Below, piece after piece: positions 5,322 through 7,361 of a stretch of 7,361 nucleotides of DNA. Numbering within the stretch: the first letter of the stretch is position 1; each line of letters begins with the position of its first letter. The notes under the pieces are model-generated. The model did no database searches. It saw nothing but the letters and a program-made list of their open reading frames with translations, and was not told where the DNA came from. The position numbers and the translations under genes were made by a program. Location: assembly GCA_030590275.1 (NCBI GenBank), contig JAUUYV010000080.1, positions 1-7,361 on the forward strand. The letters are read 5' to 3'. This DNA is from Porticoccaceae bacterium (GTDB lineage Bacteria > Pseudomonadota > Gammaproteobacteria > Pseudomonadales > Porticoccaceae).

Positions 5322-7028
5322 GCAACTTACGATACGATAATAAAAAACGGCACCATCTTTGACGGCACCCGTATCCCGCGTTACAAGGGCGACATCGGTA
5401 TCAAGGATGGCCTGGTGGCCAAAATTGGGCGTCTGAACGAAAGCGATGCCGATAAAATCCTCGATGCGGAAGGCAAGCACGTGTGCCCCGGTTTCATCGA
5501 CCTGCACACCCATTATGACGCGCAGCTATTCTGGGATCCCTATTGCTCGCTATCGAGCTGGCACGGTATTACCTCGGTAGTTATTGGTAACTGTGGCTTT
5601 GGTTTCGCGCCCGTCGCACCAGAAATGCGCGAACGCTCGATGCTCTCCATGACGCGAGTAGAGGCCATCCCCTTTGATTCCATGAAAGAAGGCATGCCCT
5701 GGGACTGGGTTACCTTCCCAGACTACCTCGACAGTATTGATCGCACTCCCAAGGCTATTAACATACTGCCCTATGTGCCACTGGCACCCTTGCTAGTTTG
5801 GGTGATGGGCTTTGATCGTGCAAAAGCCGGTGAAATGCCAACTGCCGAAGAAGAATCAGAAATCATCCGTATTCTGGAAGAATCCATGGATGCCGGTGGT
5901 TGTGGCTGGTCCGCGCAACGGCTGGCACCCGGCTGTGGCGCTGATGTGCAGCGGGACTACGATGGCACCCCCATGCCCACCGACGTGATGCACGACGAGA
6001 CCTGCCTGGCTTTGGCCAAAGTTCTGGCAAGGCGTAACGAAGGTTTTATGCAGGTGACGATGCTGAGCGGAAATGACCCGGAGAAAGATCGTGCCCACCT
6101 GGAAGAATTAGCTGAAGTCAGTGGCCGCCCGGTTCTATACAACGTAGTACAGGCAGTCGCCAACGACCCAAGTATCCACCGAGATACTCTAAAATGGTTG
6201 AGCGAATGCCATGCTCGCGGCAATAAAGTATATGGACAGGGACTCACTACCGATTGTGGCTTTACTTTCGCTCTCGACGAATGGAACCTGTGGGATGATT
6301 CGGAGGCCTGGCGCAACGTTACCACGGGAACCTTCGAAGAACGATTAGCGAAAATGGCTGACCCTGCCCTGCGCCAATCGCTAAAAGATGATCCTCCCGG
6401 AATCGCTGCCACCGGACCGATTGAAGACGTGGTACTAGCACGTCCCAACTCCGATGAATTTGCTCATTGGAAAGATCTTACGATGGCTTTAATCGCTGAG
6501 GAAACTGGCAAGCACCCGGTCGATGCCATGCTCGACATTTCAGTGGCAACCAATCTTAAGGCTGAGTTTTTCGCCATGTTGCCAAATGGCGGCAATATGG
6601 AATACATGAAAGAGATTATCGATGACCCCTATATTACCTTTGGGGTTTCCGATGGTGGAGCACACACTCGCTTCCTGACCGCTGGCCGCTATCCAACAGA
6701 GGCGATTGCCAAATACGTTCGCGAATACGATATGCTGTCTCTGGAAGAAGTACACTGGCGTCTTAGTGCCCTGCCCGCATCGCTGGCCGGCTTTAATAAT
6801 CGCGGCGTGCTAAAGGAGGGAGCGCCAGCGGATATCGTAGTTTACGATTACGAGAACCTGGAGATACTCGATAACGAAGTTGTACACGACATGCCCGGTA
6901 ATGAATGGCGGCGCATACAACGAGCCAAAGGCTATAACTACATTCTCGTTAACGGTGAAGTCACTATCGAGAACGATGAAGAAACCAACAACTATTCAGG
7001 GAGATTACTTCGTCACGGAGATGGCTAG
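5319..7028 (+). CDS. Amidohydrolase-superfamily protein, N-acyl-D-amino-acid deacylase-like
   Basis: This 569-residue metal-dependent hydrolase has the superfamily's composite N- and C-terminal beta-sandwich: DTIIKNGTIFDG at 5-16 and, at the other end, EGAPADIVVYD at 500-510 and ILVNGEV at 542-548. The metal motif DLHTHYD at 61-67 gives H63 and H65, NCG at 91-93 gives C92 (the position of the bridging Cys in D-aminoacylase), and SDGGAH at 444-449 gives D445 as the late catalytic aspartate. The two middle histidines of D-aminoacylase are not apparent: FMQVTML (243-249) and PVLYNVV (271-277) stand where they are expected. It resembles the long WHGITSVVIGNCGF-type proteins often found beside lipid, steroid or terpenoid catabolism genes and annotated as D-aminoacylases without proof. 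It translates from GTG behind a consensus ribosome binding site. Its true substrate, an amide, a lactam or another ring, is unknown. Confidence 0.85.
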   Translation: MATYDTIIKNGTIFDGTRIPRYKGDIGIKDGLVAKIGRLNESDADKILDAEGKHVCPGFIDLHTHYDAQLFWDPYCSLSSWHGITSVVIGNCGFGFAPVAPEMRERSMLSMTRVEAIPFDSMKEGMPWDWVTFPDYLDSIDRTPKAINILPYVPLAPLLVWVMGFDRAKAGEMPTAEEESEIIRILEESMDAGGCGWSAQRLAPGCGADVQRDYDGTPMPTDVMHDETCLALAKVLARRNEGFMQVTMLSGNDPEKDRAHLEELAEVSGRPVLYNVVQAVANDPSIHRDTLKWLSECHARGNKVYGQGLTTDCGFTFALDEWNLWDDSEAWRNVTTGTFEERLAKMADPALRQSLKDDPPGIAATGPIEDVVLARPNSDEFAHWKDLTMALIAEETGKHPVDAMLDISVATNLKAEFFAMLPNGGNMEYMKEIIDDPYITFGVSDGGAHTRFLTAGRYPTEAIAKYVREYDMLSLEEVHWRLSALPASLAGFNNRGVLKEGAPADIVVYDYENLEILDNEVVHDMPGNEWRRIQRAKGYNYILVNGEVTIENDEETNNYSGRLLRHGDG

Positions 7029-7055
7029 CACCTGACTAAACGATAAGCCCTGCTG

Positions 7056-7083
7056 GCCACCACCGGGAGTTATGGGTGGTGGC
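7056..7083 (+). terminator. Stable hairpin after the amidohydrolase, possible terminator
   Basis: GCCACCACC at 7056-7064 and GGTGGTGGC at 7075-7083 form a perfect nine-pair stem around a ten-base loop, extendable by two G-U pairs. It begins 28 bases after the amidohydrolase stop. No U-run follows, so it is not a classic intrinsic terminator. It may stabilise the 3' end of the transcript or act with another termination mechanism. Confidence 0.4.
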
Positions 7084-7098
7084 TGATCTGCCAGATCA
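7084..7098. promoter_or_regulatory. Perfect 15-bp palindrome upstream of the monooxygenase gene
   Basis: TGATCTG at 7084-7090 and CAGATCA at 7092-7098 are exact inverted arms around one C. The site directly abuts the preceding hairpin and lies 111 bp before the ATG of the next gene, a normal place for an operator. Its TGATCT half-site resembles the TGATCTC units of the array at 331-402. Confidence 0.45.
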
Positions 7099-7209
7099 AT
7101 AGTCGACTTAAAGTAGAGAGCGTAATTAAGGACAGTCAGACGAACACTAAAAAATATACAGCATTTAATTAACAATTCATTAACCACAAGCTCATATGGA
7201 GTAGTAACT

Positions 7210-7361
7210 ATGACCGATGCAAAACCCTATACAACTGACCCCGCAGAACTGGGCTTTGACCCAGCTGTCCTGCGCGAAAAATATAATTTTGAGCGCGATA
7301 AGCGTGTTAAGCAAGAAGGTTTCGGTCAATACAAAGACGCTGTTGGCGAACTGGCAGAGTA
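7210..7361 (+). CDS. Probable flavin monooxygenase (Baeyer-Villiger / cyclohexanone monooxygenase-like), N-terminus only
   Basis: Fifty codons run off the right edge. The protein begins MTDAKPYTTDPAELGFD and continues LREKYNFERDKRV...EGFGQYKDAVGELAEY. The pattern 'G-F-D-x-x-x-L-R-x-K-Y-x-x-E-R-D-K-R, then G-x-x-Q-Y' is the N-terminal lead characteristic of many cyclohexanone-monooxygenase-like FAD/NADPH enzymes, ahead of their first GxGxxG dinucleotide fold. That fold lies beyond the window, so the assignment rests on the lead sequence alone. The ATG is preceded by TGGAG (7197-7201) with eight bases between. It is 181 bp downstream of the amidohydrolase on the same strand, separated by a hairpin and a palindrome, and so may have its own promoter. 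The predicted reaction is oxygen insertion next to a ketone to give an ester or lactone; N- or S-oxygenation is the alternative. Confidence 0.65.
   Translation, partial: MTDAKPYTTDPAELGFDPAVLREKYNFERDKRVKQEGFGQYKDAVGELAE

Noticed and set aside
5957..6448. A 163-codon open frame on the minus strand inside the amidohydrolase gene.
   Set aside because: It lies wholly within a well-supported gene on the other strand, has no recognisable domain or ribosome binding site, and its composition looks like a reverse-frame shadow.
7196..7204. A two-codon frame ATG GAG TAG overlapping the ribosome binding site of the monooxygenase gene, resembling a minimal upstream frame.
   Set aside because: It has no ribosome binding site of its own and so short a motif is expected by chance; the downstream ATG is clearly preferred.

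Overview
The window looks like chromosomal DNA from a Gram-negative bacterium, most plausibly a marine gammaproteobacterium. That placement is inferred from moderate GC content, the style of the proteins and the strong purine-rich ribosome binding sites; no taxonomic marker gene is present. Coding density is high. No rRNA, tRNA, CRISPR array, insertion sequence or phage gene is visible.

Layout: a leftward block occupies about 1-3823. Reading in the direction of transcription it contains a short-chain dehydrogenase (3823-2996), a family III (CaiB/BaiF) CoA-transferase (2927-1701), a CysK-type cysteine synthase (1556-516) and the N-terminal 91 codons of a DUF1538-type membrane protein (273 to the left edge). 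A 158-bp divergent region (3824-3981) then separates it from a rightward block: a serine alpha/beta-hydrolase with an extra N-terminal domain (3982-5073), a 569-residue amidohydrolase of the N-acyl-D-amino-acid deacylase type (5319-7028, GTG start), and the first 50 codons of a protein that resembles the N-terminus of cyclohexanone-monooxygenase-like flavoproteins (7210 to the right edge).

How the genes may work together: SDR, Baeyer-Villiger-type monooxygenase, esterase and CoA-transferase together can form a ketone-cleavage route. In that route an alcohol is oxidised to a ketone, the ketone becomes an ester or lactone, the ester is hydrolysed, and the acid is activated to a CoA thioester for beta-oxidation. 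The amidohydrolase could open a ring or cleave an amide in the same substrate. This is inference from gene families and neighbourhood; the substrate cannot be read from the sequence. CysK and DUF1538 are probably unrelated housekeeping neighbours.

The intergenic regions are rich in symmetry elements. They hold a 20-22 bp periodic array of TGATCTCG units (331-402), two palindromes in the divergent region, a 19-bp near-perfect palindrome before the amidohydrolase that shares the 10-mer CAAGTACTAC with the divergent region, and a perfect 15-bp palindrome directly after a strong hairpin upstream of the monooxygenase. These are candidate operators for a dedicated regulator that is not encoded in the window.
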